Positions 1-7,014 of a stretch of DNA of 14,119 nt are shown one piece after another. The notes below the pieces were generated by a model. It did not search any database. It worked only from the letters and a program-made list of their open reading frames with translations, and was not told the DNA's origin. A program made the position numbers and the translations under genes. Position 1 is the first letter of the stretch, and every line of letters starts with the position of its first letter. The DNA comes from Hyphomicrobiales bacterium (GTDB lineage Bacteria; Pseudomonadota; Alphaproteobacteria; Rhizobiales; Beijerinckiaceae): assembly GCA_028865375.1 (NCBI GenBank), contig JAGWKJ010000026.1:1-14119 (forward strand), in the 5' to 3' direction.

Positions 1-578
1 GGGTCGTCGTGCGCCGCCACGCCTTGGCCCGCCAGCCAGGACCGCAGCTCCGCGCCGTCGACGCCGAGCAACGGCCGCAACAGCGCGAGGCCGTCGCGCG
101 CGGAGACCTCCGCCATGCCGGCGAGGCCGCCGATCCCCGAGCCGCGCAGCGCGCGGAACAGCACGGTCTCGGCCTGGTCGCCGCGATGATGCGCGGTGGC
201 GATCGCGTCGGCGCCGACGCGCGCGGCCTCTTGCGCGAGCAGCGCGTAGCGCGCGTCCCGCGCGCGCTCCTGCAAGCGGCTCGTCACGCCGCCATGGCGC
301 CAGCGCAGCACGCGCGCGGACAGGCCGAAGCCGCGCGACGTCGCGGCGGCCGCCTCGGCGACCGCGTCCGACCCGTCCCGCAAGCGATGGTCGACGACGC
401 CAGCCCAGAGCGGCGTCGCGCCGCCTCCGTCGCGCCACGCGGCCGCGAGCTTCGCCAGCGCGAGCGAGTCGGGCCCGCCCGATACGGCGAGCAGGATTCC
501 GCGCCTGCCCTCGAACGCCCGGAACAACGTCGCGATCCGCGCCGACGGAAAGGGATCCTCCGTCGACGGCCGCCTCAC
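1..578 (-). CDS. tilS: tRNA(Ile)-lysidine synthase, 5' part (runs off the window)
   Basis: TilS attaches lysine to C34 of the tRNA-Ile CAU anticodon, using ATP, so that the tRNA reads AUA codons. About 192 codons are visible and the C-terminal part is cut off by the window edge. The ATP-pyrophosphatase P-loop SGGPDS lies at residues 33-38. It is followed by VDHRLRDGS and by AHHRGDQAET.LFRALRGSG.GGLAGM, both typical of the N-type PPase domain of TilS. The GTG start at 578-576 overlaps the cpoB stop (GTGA, 4 nt), which suggests translational coupling. No ATG gives a better start, and the P-loop distance fits the family. The second histidine-aspartate motif has R-G-D-Q where many homologues have x-D-D-Q. 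Identification is firm; only the start codon is inferred. Confidence 0.93.
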   Translation of the reverse strand, partial: MRRPSTEDPFPSARIATLFRAFEGRRGILLAVSGGPDSLALAKLAAAWRDGGGATPLWAGVVDHRLRDGSDAVAEAAAATSRGFGLSARVLRWRHGGVTSRLQERARDARYALLAQEAARVGADAIATAHHRGDQAETVLFRALRGSGIGGLAGMAEVSARDGLALLRPLLGVDGAELRSWLAGQGVAAHDD

Positions 579-1567
579 GCGCCGCAACGGTAGAGCTTGC
601 GCTCGCGCGCCGCGCGCGCCCGCGCGCCGGCCGCCGCCGCTTGCGGGTAGCGATTGGCGACTTCGCCCAGTGTCGCGCAGGCCTGCGGATCGTTGCCCAG
701 CGCGTGCAGCGCCATGCCCAGCCGCAGCAGCGCGTCGGGCGCCTTGGCGGAGGCCGGATAGTCCTTGGCGATCGCCAAGTATCGCTCGGCGGCGTCGCGC
801 GGCCGCCGGGCGCGCATATAGCTCTCGCCCAGCAGGAAGGTGGCGTCGGCGACCCGGCGGTCATGCGGATTGGCGGCGAGGAAGTCGGAGAAGCCGCGTT
901 CGGCCGCCGCGTCGTCGCCATGCCGATAGGCGGCGAGCGCGACGCCATAGGCGTCGAGGTTCGAGGCCGGCTGCGCTGGGACCGGCGCCGGCGCCGGCGT
1001 CATGCCCGCGACGACCGTCGGCGCGGCGACCGGCGCCTCGGGCGGCGCGCCGCCCGGCAAAAGTTCGATCGGCCCGCTGGGCAGGGCTTGCGCGGTCAAC
1101 GGCGCGGAGGCGGTGCCGGGCGTGCCCAGCGGCTTGGGCGCGCCGGGCGCGAGCGGGCGCTTGGTCGGATCGAAGGCGCCGTCGGGGCCGTCGCCGTCCA
1201 TCGGCGCGCCCTGCGCCACGGCGAGGGGCGCAGGCGAGGGCGAAGCCAAGGGCGCGGGCGCGGGCAAGGGAGCGGGCGAGGGCGCCGCCGCCACGACGGG
1301 CGCGCCGCCCGCGGCGCCCAGCGCGGCCTTCAACTTGCGGTTCTCGTATTGCAGCGTCTCGACCTGTCCGCGCAGGTCGCGCACCGTGGCTTCGAGCGCC
1401 TGCAAGCGCACCACCAGCGCGGAAGGATCGGCGGTATAGGGGCCGGCCGCGGAGGGGTCGAGGCCGCCGGGAACGGGCGCCGGCGGCAGCGTCTGCGCGA
1501 AGGCGCCGTGCGGCGCGACCGCGAGCGCCAATGTCAATGCGGCGAAGGCCGCGCCGAACTTCGTCAT
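575..1567 (-). CDS. cpoB: Cell division coordinator CpoB (YbgF-type TPR protein)
   Basis: This is a 330-residue periplasmic protein of the Tol-Pal system. CpoB links Tol-Pal to peptidoglycan synthesis during constriction in Enterobacteria; the role here is inferred from the family. A signal peptide spans residues 1-24, with AFA before Q25. Residues about 50-84 are a heptad-like coiled coil (LQALEATVRDLRGQVETLQYE), the segment that trimerises in the family. A long Pro/Ala-rich linker covers about 85-200, and TPR repeats fill 203-330 (DAYGVALAAYRHGD..AAERGF, then LLGESYMRARRPRDAAERY). The linker is longer than in E. coli CpoB. The ATG at 1567 was chosen because the signal peptide begins there; a weak GGAAG lies upstream. 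It follows pal and precedes tilS on the same strand. Confidence 0.92.
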   Translation of the reverse strand: MTKFGAAFAALTLALAVAPHGAFAQTLPPAPVPGGLDPSAAGPYTADPSALVVRLQALEATVRDLRGQVETLQYENRKLKAALGAAGGAPVVAAAPSPAPLPAPAPLASPSPAPLAVAQGAPMDGDGPDGAFDPTKRPLAPGAPKPLGTPGTASAPLTAQALPSGPIELLPGGAPPEAPVAAPTVVAGMTPAPAPVPAQPASNLDAYGVALAAYRHGDDAAAERGFSDFLAANPHDRRVADATFLLGESYMRARRPRDAAERYLAIAKDYPASAKAPDALLRLGMALHALGNDPQACATLGEVANRYPQAAAAGARARAARERKLYRCGA

Positions 1568-1583
1568 GGACCCGCTTCCGACC

Positions 1584-1599
1584 CGTCCGACATCGGACG
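1584..1599. other. Perfect inverted repeat just upstream of cpoB
   Basis: CGTCCGA and TCGGACG form 7-bp arms around a 2-nt centre, lying 17-32 nt before the cpoB ATG. It could be an operator or a leader hairpin that modulates cpoB translation. Only the symmetry is seen; the function is unknown. Confidence 0.3.
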
Positions 1600-1637
1600 A
1601 GGCGGTATCATAGGCGCGAAGCGGGCCAAAATTCGTC

Positions 1638-1661
1638 CCGCCCGGCGCGAAATCCGGGCGG
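1638..1661 (-). terminator. Possible intrinsic terminator or attenuator between pal and cpoB
   Basis: Perfect 8-bp GC-only arms (CCGCCCGG / CCGGGCGG) enclose an 8-nt loop, 16 nt beyond the pal stop. On the minus strand the hairpin is followed by GACGAATTTT, so the T-run is short and displaced by six bases. It may partially terminate transcription after pal and lower cpoB/tilS expression. The imperfect tail keeps confidence modest. Confidence 0.4.
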
Positions 1662-1677
1662 AACGCGTTTTGTCGCC

Positions 1678-2178
1678 TCAGGAACCGGCGCCGGTGAGCA
1701 CCGTGACGGCGCGGCGGTTCTGGTTCCAGCACGATTCGTCGTTGCAGGTGGCGACCGGGCGCTCCTTGCCGTAGCTGATCGTGCGCATCCGCGAGGCGGC
1801 GATGCCGCGCGCGGCGAGATATTGCTTGGTGACGGCGGCGCGGCGGGCGCCGAGCGCGAAATTGTATTCGCGCGTGCCGCGCTCGTCGGCGTGGCCCTCG
1901 ATGGTGAAGGAATAGTTCGGATAGCGCTGGAGCCAAGCCGCCTGCTTGTCGAGCGTGGCGGTCGCGGCGCCCGACAATTGCGTGGAATCCTGCGAGAAGA
2001 ACACGCGGTCGCCGACGTTGGCGGTGAAGTCCTGCGCGCTGCCCGGCGTCGCCGCGCCGGCGACGCCCGCGCCCGCGCCGCCGAGGTCGTTGGCCGTGCG
2101 CGCGCAGGCCGCCATCGACAGCGCCGCCACCAGCGCCAGACCCAGTTTCGCGCCGCGCGCGGCCGCCATGTTCATCAT
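1678..2178 (-). CDS. pal: Peptidoglycan-associated lipoprotein Pal
   Basis: Pal is an outer-membrane lipoprotein that binds peptidoglycan and the TolB protein, keeping the envelope together during division. The 166 residues begin with a lipoprotein signal: a basic n-region, a hydrophobic stretch, then SMAAC with lipidation expected at C25. The OmpA-like domain covers about 50-162 and contains the signature TIEGHADERGTREYNFALGARRA, whose Asp and Arg contact diaminopimelate. The C-terminal CNDESCWNQNRRAVTV is typical of alphaproteobacterial Pal. GGAG lies 8 nt before the ATG at 2178; a second ATG follows directly and a third three codons in. It leads cpoB and tilS on the same strand. No tolB precedes it; a DUF2628-like gene does. 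Confidence 0.96.
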   Translation of the reverse strand: MMNMAAARGAKLGLALVAALSMAACARTANDLGGAGAGVAGAATPGSAQDFTANVGDRVFFSQDSTQLSGAATATLDKQAAWLQRYPNYSFTIEGHADERGTREYNFALGARRAAVTKQYLAARGIAASRMRTISYGKERPVATCNDESCWNQNRRAVTVLTGAGS

Positions 2179-2214
2179 CGTCTCGTCTCCGTTCGCCCCG
2201 GGAACCCGGCCATC

Positions 2215-2270
2215 CGCTTAAACGTCGAGCGGTTAAGCGAAGGTTCCGTCAACCTTGCCGAAAGCTTTCG
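2215..2270 (-). promoter_or_regulatory. Cluster of palindromes upstream of pal
   Basis: Three symmetrical elements lie 37-92 nt before the pal start. CGCTTAA (2215-2221) pairs with TTAAGCG (2233-2239) across 11 nt. AAGGTT (2240-2245) pairs with AACCTT (2251-2256). The block at 2259-2270 is a perfect 12-bp palindrome, CGAAAGCTTTCG. A TTGACG (minus strand, 2252-2247) could be a -35 element, but I see no good -10 at 16-18 nt. Such a cluster could be operator sites or 5'-UTR hairpins; the regulator is unknown. Confidence 0.3.
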
Positions 2271-2330
2271 ACGACCGCATCGGGGCGAAAGCCGGCGAAC
2301 GCGGTTAACGCGGGGTTGACGGCGTAAATG

Positions 2331-2346
2331 GGGCGCGAGGGCGCCC
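2331..2346 (-). terminator. Possible terminator hairpin after the DUF2628-like gene
   Basis: GGGCGC and GCGCCC form a 6-bp stem with a 4-nt loop, 22 nt beyond the stop on the minus strand. It is followed by CATTTACG, so there is only a weak T-run. It is placed as expected for a terminator separating this gene from pal, but the support is structural only. Confidence 0.3.
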
Positions 2347-2368
2347 GCGCCGCGAAACCTCGGTCGGC

Positions 2369-3028
2369 CTAGCCCGCCAAGCCCGACAGTCCGTCGAGCG
2401 TCGTGGCGATCGCGGCGGCGAACGCGATCGCCGCGAACACGAAGCCGCCGAGCCTCGACAGGCCGCCCTGGCGCTGGATGGCGGCGCGCGCGGATTCGGG
2501 ATCGAGCCCCGAGCCGCGCGCCTGGGCGACGATGGCGCGCGCGCGCCGCACCACGAGGTCGCGCGACAGGAACGCCAGCGGCAGGTTGGCGAGGCCGATC
2601 CACCAGCCCGCGTCCTTGCCGAGCCCCAGTTCGAGCGCCAGCGTGCCCGCCGCCAACGCCGCCAGCGGCACCCATTGCTTGCGCCGCGCCAGCCAGACCG
2701 GGCCGCCCATCAGCGCGCCCCAGCAGAACGACGGCGCGACCGCCGCGCCGGCGTCGAACCTGTCGTTGACCGCCTCGAAGTCGCTCCAGCCGGGCCCCAC
2801 GCAGAGCTCGACGTCGCGCGGGTCGATGCGATCGGGCGCGGCGGCGCCGGCCTCGCCGTCGTCGCCGGCCGCCAACCGGGCGTAGAGCGCGGCCGCGGCC
2901 TTTGAGTCGAGCGAGGGGACTGCGACCGCCGCGCCGGGCTTGTCGGCGCCGGCTCGCGCCGCCGGCCTCGCCGCCGCGCCGGGCGCTCCGGCGACCGCGC
3001 CGCGCTTGCCGAACACGACTTGCGACAT
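2369..3028 (-). CDS. DUF2628-like small integral membrane protein
   Basis: The 219-residue protein has unknown function. Residues 1-65 are Ala/Pro-rich and probably disordered, beginning MSQVVFGKRG. Residues 66-95 are acidic (GPGWSDFEAVNDRFD). Four hydrophobic segments follow at about 98-113, 117-134, 142-158 and 193-213. The arrangement APSFCWGALMGGPVWLARRKQ, then LSRDLVVRRARAIVAQAR, resembles DUF2628 proteins, which have an aromatic/Gly-Pro-Trp membrane core and a basic loop between later helices. The ATG at 3028 was chosen because GGAG lies 6-7 nt upstream and the upstream frame is low-complexity and gene-unlike. It stands alone, divergent from the hemoglobin gene. Family assignment is from pattern memory and moderately sure; the gene itself is well supported. 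Confidence 0.7.
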   Translation of the reverse strand: MSQVVFGKRGAVAGAPGAAARPAARAGADKPGAAVAVPSLDSKAAAALYARLAAGDDGEAGAAAPDRIDPRDVELCVGPGWSDFEAVNDRFDAGAAVAPSFCWGALMGGPVWLARRKQWVPLAALAAGTLALELGLGKDAGWWIGLANLPLAFLSRDLVVRRARAIVAQARGSGLDPESARAAIQRQGGLSRLGGFVFAAIAFAAAIATTLDGLSGLAG

Positions 3029-3129
3029 CGTCAGCTCCGGGTTTCGCCCTAGGTTGCGCGCGCGGCGCCGCTTCGGCCCGCGCCTCCCCAATCTAGACCC
3101 GGGGGGTTGAGATTTCGTGCAAGGGCGGC

Positions 3130-3162
3130 GGGGGGGAGGGGGAAGGGGGAAGGGGGAAGGGG
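3130..3162 (+). repeat. G-tract array with G-quadruplex potential
   Basis: Five G-runs of 7, 5, 5, 5 and 4 bases are separated by one or two adenines, making about three copies of the 7-nt unit AAGGGGG. The array satisfies any standard quadruplex pattern, with 1-2 nt loops and four tetrads possible. It lies between the divergent starts at 3028 (minus) and 3202 (plus), on the coding strand of the hemoglobin gene, 40 nt before its start. It may affect transcription or 5'-UTR folding. Homopolymeric G runs are also prone to length change. Confidence 0.75.
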
Positions 3163-3201
3163 AGGCGCGGCGCTCCGCCACCTCGACGAGGCCCGCATGC
3201 G

Positions 3202-3678
3202 GTGCGATGGGACCGCGTGCAGACGGACCAGGACGACGACCGCTTCGCGCGCCGCACCGCACTGGCGGCCGAAGTCGGTGCACGACTGGGCATCGACGAA
3301 GCCGCGCTCGGCCGGCTGGTCGAGACGTTTTACGCGCGGGCGCGCGAGGACGACCTGCTCGGCCCGGTCTTTGCCGTCCATGTCGAGAATTGGCCTTCCC
3401 ACGAAGCGAAGGTGCAAGCGTTCTGGTCGTCGGTCATGTTGTTGAGCGGTCGCTATCGCGGCCAGCCGATGGTCGCCCATGCGAGGCTCGACGTCGACGC
3501 GAGACACTTCGACCGTTGGCTCGCGCTGTTCGAGGCGACCGCGCGCGAAATGCTCGCACCGGTCGGCGCCGACGCGCTCGTCGAACGTGCCAAGCGCATC
3601 GCGCAGAGCCTCGAACTGGGGATCGCGACGGCGCGGGGAACGGTTCTCGCGCCGGGCCGGAGGCTGGATCCGCCCTGA
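3202..3678 (+). CDS. Group III truncated hemoglobin
   Basis: This is a small heme protein of the 2/2 globin fold, cytoplasmic, predicted to bind O2 or NO. The 158 residues include Phe43-Tyr44 (B9/B10), Trp64 and His67 (probably E7) in WPSHEAKVQAFWSS, GRYRGQP, His93 in MVAHARL as the proximal F8 ligand, and Trp106 (G8) in RHFDRWLALF. This Tyr-B10/His-E7/Trp-G8 set is that of group III, as in Campylobacter Ctb. Its length fits, apart from about 12 extra N-terminal residues. The frame opens at GTG 3202; an in-frame GTG at 3217 is an equally possible start, as neither has a clear ribosome site. It converges on the dehydratase gene, stopping 4 nt from its end. Whether it detoxifies NO or handles oxygen cannot be read from sequence. 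Confidence 0.9.
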   Translation: MRWDRVQTDQDDDRFARRTALAAEVGARLGIDEAALGRLVETFYARAREDDLLGPVFAVHVENWPSHEAKVQAFWSSVMLLSGRYRGQPMVAHARLDVDARHFDRWLALFEATAREMLAPVGADALVERAKRIAQSLELGIATARGTVLAPGRRLDPP

Positions 3679-3682
3679 TCCC

Positions 3683-5488
3683 TCAATGGTTGTCGCGGGG
3701 GATGCCGTAGGTCTTGGCGACCTTCTGGTATTTCACCGCCGGCTTCAGCACCATGCCTTCGTCGAATTGTTCGACGAGGCCGCGCTGGATCTCCTGCCAC
3801 GGCGTCTGGTGGGGCGCGTAGGGGAAGGGCTTGGCCTTCAGCGCGGCGCGGCGGGCGGCGAGCTCGGCCTCGGGCAGCAGCATGTCGGCGCGGCGCGTCT
3901 TGAGGTCGACGCGCAGGCGGTCGCCCGTGCGCACCAGCGCCAGCCCGCCGCCGGCCGCGGCTTCGGGCGAGGCGTTGAGGATCGAGGGCGAGCCCGACGT
4001 GCCCGATTGCCGGCCGTCGCCGATGCAGGGCAGGGCGCGCACGCCCTTCTTGATGAGGGCGGCGGGGGGCTGCATGTTCACCACTTCCGCGCCGCCGGGA
4101 TAGCCGATCGGCCCCGTGCCGCGGATGACGAGGATGCAGGTCTCGTCGATGGCGAGCGCGGGATCCTCGATGCGGGAATGGTAGTCCTCCGGCCCCTCGA
4201 ACACGATGGCGCGGCCCTCGAAGGCCTCGGGGTCCTTCGGGTTCGACAGGAAGCGGGCGCGGAAGTCGTCGTCGATCACGCTCGTCTTCATCACGGCGTC
4301 GTCGAACAAATTGCCCGACAGCACGATGAAGCCCGCGTTCGCCTTCATCGGCTTGGCGAAGGGGAAGATCACGTCGGCGTCGAGGCTGGCGCGGCCGCGG
4401 CAATTCTGGGAAAGCGTCTTGCCGTTGACGGTCGTCGCCTCGCGCACGAGGCCGGCCTTGGCGAGCTCTTCGACCACGGCGGGCACGCCGCCGGCGCGGT
4501 GGAACTCCTCGCCGAGATATTTGCCGGCCGGCTGCACGTTCACCAGCAGCGGCACGCGATGGCCGATGGTCTCCCAGTCCTTCATGTCGAGCGGCACGCC
4601 GACGTGGCGGGCGATCGCGTTGATATGGATGGTGGCGTTGGTCGAGCCGCCGATCGCCGAATTTACGACGATGGCGTTCTCGAACGCCGCGCGCGTCATC
4701 ACGTCGGACGGCTTGAGGTCCTCCCACACCATCTCGACCGCGCGGCGGCCGGTCTCGTAGGCGATCTGCGCGCGCTCGCGATAGGGCGCGGGAATCGCGG
4801 CGCAGCCGGGCAGGCTCATGCCCAGCGCCTCGGCGAGCGCGTTCATGGTGGAGGCCGTGCCCATGGTGTTGCAATGGCCCACCGACGGCGCGGACGAGGT
4901 CACGATCTCCATGAACTCCTCGTAGCCGATCTTGCCGGCCGCCATCTCCTCGCGCGACTTCCACACGATGGTGCCCGAGCCCGTGCGCTCGCCCTTGTGC
5001 CAGCCGTTCAGCATCGGCCCGCCCGACAGCACGATGGCGGGGATGTCCACGGTGGCGGCCGCCATCAGGCAGGCCGGCGTGGTCTTGTCGCAGCCCGTCG
5101 TCAGCACGACGCCGTCGAGCGGATAGCCGTACAGCGTCTCCACGAGGCCGAGATAGGCGAGGTTGCGGTCGAGCGCGGCGGTCGGCCGCTTGCCGGTCTC
5201 CTGGATCGGGTGGACGGGAAACTCCATCGCCACGCCGCCGGCGGCCACGATGCCCTCGCGCACGCGCTTGGCGAGCTCGATGTGGTGCCGGTTGCAGGGC
5301 GAGAGATCCGAGCCCGTCTGCGCGATGCCGATGATAGGCTTGCCGGAGCGCAGTTCGCCCGGCGTCAGGCCGAAGTTGAGGTAGCGCTCGAGATAGAGCG
5401 CCGTCATGCCGGGGTTTTCCGGGTTGTCGAACCAAGCCTGCGACCGCAGTTTGCGCGCGCCCGCGCCGTTCGTATTGCCTGCGGACAT
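3683..5488 (-). CDS. IlvD/Edd-family sugar-acid dehydratase, D-xylonate dehydratase type
   Basis: This is a 601-residue cytoplasmic iron-sulfur enzyme that removes water from an aldonic acid to give a 2-keto-3-deoxy sugar acid. Cluster-binding cysteines are C65 (SDLSPCNRHH), C133 (TTGCDKTTP) and C206 (VGHCNTMGT). K135 matches the carbamylated Mg-binding lysine, and S495 in DGRQSGT matches the catalytic serine of L-arabinonate dehydratase. The stretches ALYLERYLNFGLTPGELRSG, HPIQETGKRPTAALDRNL and NMQPPAALIKKG closely recall Caulobacter XylD rather than true IlvD. The start has GGAGG 8 nt upstream. The exact substrate (xylonate, arabonate or another acid) is uncertain, since no sugar dehydrogenase, lactonase, transporter or regulator lies in view. 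Branched-chain amino-acid synthesis is a less likely role. Confidence 0.9.
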   Translation of the reverse strand: MSAGNTNGAGARKLRSQAWFDNPENPGMTALYLERYLNFGLTPGELRSGKPIIGIAQTGSDLSPCNRHHIELAKRVREGIVAAGGVAMEFPVHPIQETGKRPTAALDRNLAYLGLVETLYGYPLDGVVLTTGCDKTTPACLMAAATVDIPAIVLSGGPMLNGWHKGERTGSGTIVWKSREEMAAGKIGYEEFMEIVTSSAPSVGHCNTMGTASTMNALAEALGMSLPGCAAIPAPYRERAQIAYETGRRAVEMVWEDLKPSDVMTRAAFENAIVVNSAIGGSTNATIHINAIARHVGVPLDMKDWETIGHRVPLLVNVQPAGKYLGEEFHRAGGVPAVVEELAKAGLVREATTVNGKTLSQNCRGRASLDADVIFPFAKPMKANAGFIVLSGNLFDDAVMKTSVIDDDFRARFLSNPKDPEAFEGRAIVFEGPEDYHSRIEDPALAIDETCILVIRGTGPIGYPGGAEVVNMQPPAALIKKGVRALPCIGDGRQSGTSGSPSILNASPEAAAGGGLALVRTGDRLRVDLKTRRADMLLPEAELAARRAALKAKPFPYAPHQTPWQEIQRGLVEQFDEGMVLKPAVKYQKVAKTYGIPRDNH

Positions 5489-5584
5489 GGTGATTTCCTC
5501 CGGACTTCTCGCCGACCTTCTAGCGCCGGCGGGGCCGCGGGGCCATGGGGCGGCGCGCCAAGCCACAAGTTCCCGGTCGCGGGG

Positions 5585-5613
5585 TTGACAGGACGCGCCG
5601 AGCGCGGGATTGA
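5585..5613 (+). promoter_or_regulatory. Candidate promoter of tRNA-Tyr
   Basis: A consensus -35 element TTGACA lies at 5585-5590. At 17 nt spacing the -10 position reads GATTGA (5608-5613), which is poor. The placement, about 47 nt before the mature tRNA end, is right for a tRNA promoter. GC-rich alphaproteobacterial promoters often keep a good -35 and a weak -10. Confidence 0.4.
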
Positions 5614-5659
5614 GCGCCCGCCTCGGACGCGCCCGCGTCCGGTCCCGCGCTCGCGCGAC

Positions 5660-5744
5660 GGGGGAGTGTCCCGAGCGGCAAAGGGGGCGGACTGTAAATC
5701 CGCTGGCTATGCCTTCGTAGGTTCGAGTCCTACCTCCCCCACCA
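5660..5744 (+). tRNA. tRNA-Tyr (anticodon GTA)
   Basis: This is an 85-nt class II tRNA. The acceptor stem pairs GGGGGAG (5660-5666) with CTCCCCC (5734-5740), followed by discriminator A and encoded CCA at 5742-5744. The anticodon stem is GCGGA/TCCGC (5687-5691 and 5699-5703) around loop CTGTAAA, with anticodon GTA at 5694-5696. A long variable arm follows, then a T-arm GTAGG-TTCGAGT-CCTAC. The long variable region and GTA identify tyrosine. I see no intrinsic terminator between it and pobA, so some read-through is possible. Confidence 0.97.
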
Positions 5745-5837
5745 CCTCTCCCGCCTTCGTCGCGACTCCCGGCGATTCGCCTCCTCCCGATTGCCGCCGG
5801 CCCCGGCGCGTGATTGCATGATCCGAGGGAGGGAGCC

Positions 5838-7007
5838 TTGCGCACGCAGGTCGCGATCATCGGGGCCGGTCCGGCCGGCCTGTTCCTTGGCCATGTCCTG
5901 ACGCGGGCGGGGATCGACAACGTCATCCTCGAACGACGCGACGCCTCCCGCGTGCTGGCGCGCATCCGCGCGGGCGTGCTCGAGGCCGGCTCGGCCGACC
6001 TGCTGCGCAAGCACGGGATCGGCGCGCGCATGGATGCGGAGGGCTTGCCCCACGACGGCTTCTCGCTCGCCTTCGGAGGTCGGCGCCTGCGCGTCGACCT
6101 GCGCGGCCTCGCCGGCGCGTCGGTCGTGGTCTACGGCCAGACGGAAATCACGCGCGATCTGATGGAGGCGCGCGCCGCGTCGGGCGCCCGCACCGTCTAT
6201 GGCGCCGAAGACGTCGCCATCGAAGGCTTCGAGGGCGACGCGCCCGCCGTGACGTGGCGCGAGGGCGGCGTCGTGCGACGGATCGGCTGCGACTACGTCT
6301 GCGCCTGCGACGGCTTCCACGGCGTCGGCCGCGCCAGCGCGCCGCGCGCGACGTTGCGCGAACACGGCCGCGCCTATCCGTTCGGTTGGCTCGGCGTGCT
6401 GGTCGACGCGCCGCCCGCCGACCACGAACTGCTCTACGCCCGCCACGAGCGCGGCTTCGCGCTGTGCTCGATGCGTTCGGCGACGCGCAGCCGCTATTAC
6501 GTGCAGGTTCCCGAGGGCGAGCGGGCGCAGGATTGGAGCGACGCCCGCTTCTTCGACGAATTGCGCCGGAGACTTCCGGACGACGTCGCGGAGCGCGTCA
6601 CGCCCGCGCCCTCGCTGGAGAAGAGCGTCGCGCCGCTGCGCAGCTTCGTGGCCGAGCCGATGCGCTTCGGCCGGCTGTTCCTCGCCGGCGACGCCGCGCA
6701 TATCGTGCCGCCGACCGGCGCCAAGGGACTCAACCTCGCGCTGGGCGACGTGCACTATCTCTCGGAAGCGCTGATCGCGCGCATCCGCGACGGCGACGAG
6801 ACCGGGATCGACGGCTATTCGGCCAAGGCGCTCGCCCGCGTCTGGCGCGCCGAGCGCTTCTCGTGGCGGATGACCGGGCTGATGCACGAGTTCCCGGACG
6901 AGACGCCGTTCGAGCGCCGCATGAAGGACGCCGAATTCGCCGAACTGGAGGCCTCGCGCGCCGCCCGCGCCGCGCTGGCGGAGAACTATGTCGGCGCGCC
7001 ATTGTGA
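5838..7007 (+). CDS. pobA: 4-hydroxybenzoate 3-monooxygenase
   Basis: This FAD enzyme hydroxylates 4-hydroxybenzoate to protocatechuate using NAD(P)H and O2, feeding the beta-ketoadipate route. The 389 residues match the roughly 390 of known PobA. The FAD dinucleotide motif GAGPAG sits at 9-14, and R44 in RIRAGVLE is the flavin-movement arginine. Y200, S211, R213 and Y221 line the substrate site (one less than in the Pseudomonas enzyme). GDAAHIVPPTGAKGLN holds D285 and P292, and Y384 is near the end. TTG 5838 was chosen because residue numbering then agrees with Pseudomonas and GGGAGG lies 5 nt upstream; an in-frame TTG at 5814 lacks these. Residue 38 is Arg instead of Tyr in the coenzyme loop. 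No pobR or pca genes are adjacent. It converges on hbd with a 7-nt gap. Confidence 0.96.
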   Translation: MRTQVAIIGAGPAGLFLGHVLTRAGIDNVILERRDASRVLARIRAGVLEAGSADLLRKHGIGARMDAEGLPHDGFSLAFGGRRLRVDLRGLAGASVVVYGQTEITRDLMEARAASGARTVYGAEDVAIEGFEGDAPAVTWREGGVVRRIGCDYVCACDGFHGVGRASAPRATLREHGRAYPFGWLGVLVDAPPADHELLYARHERGFALCSMRSATRSRYYVQVPEGERAQDWSDARFFDELRRRLPDDVAERVTPAPSLEKSVAPLRSFVAEPMRFGRLFLAGDAAHIVPPTGAKGLNLALGDVHYLSEALIARIRDGDETGIDGYSAKALARVWRAERFSWRMTGLMHEFPDETPFERRMKDAEFAELEASRAARAALAENYVGAPL

Positions 7008-7014
7008 GGCGACA

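Noticed and set aside
2218..2236. Possible CtrA site (TTAA-spacer-TTAA) upstream of pal
   Set aside because: The spacer is 11 nt rather than the 7 nt of the CtrA motif; it is better described as an inverted repeat.
3479..5821. Long plus-strand open frame of 780 codons opposite the dehydratase
   Set aside because: It is antisense to an intact enzyme, runs through the tRNA-Tyr gene, and its translation is low-complexity His/Arg/Gly-rich. GC-rich codon bias produces such shadows.
5660..5837. Integration site of a mobile element at the tRNA-Tyr 3' end
   Set aside because: There is no integrase, no repeated copy of the tRNA 3' end that I can see in the window, and pobA has the same composition as its neighbours.
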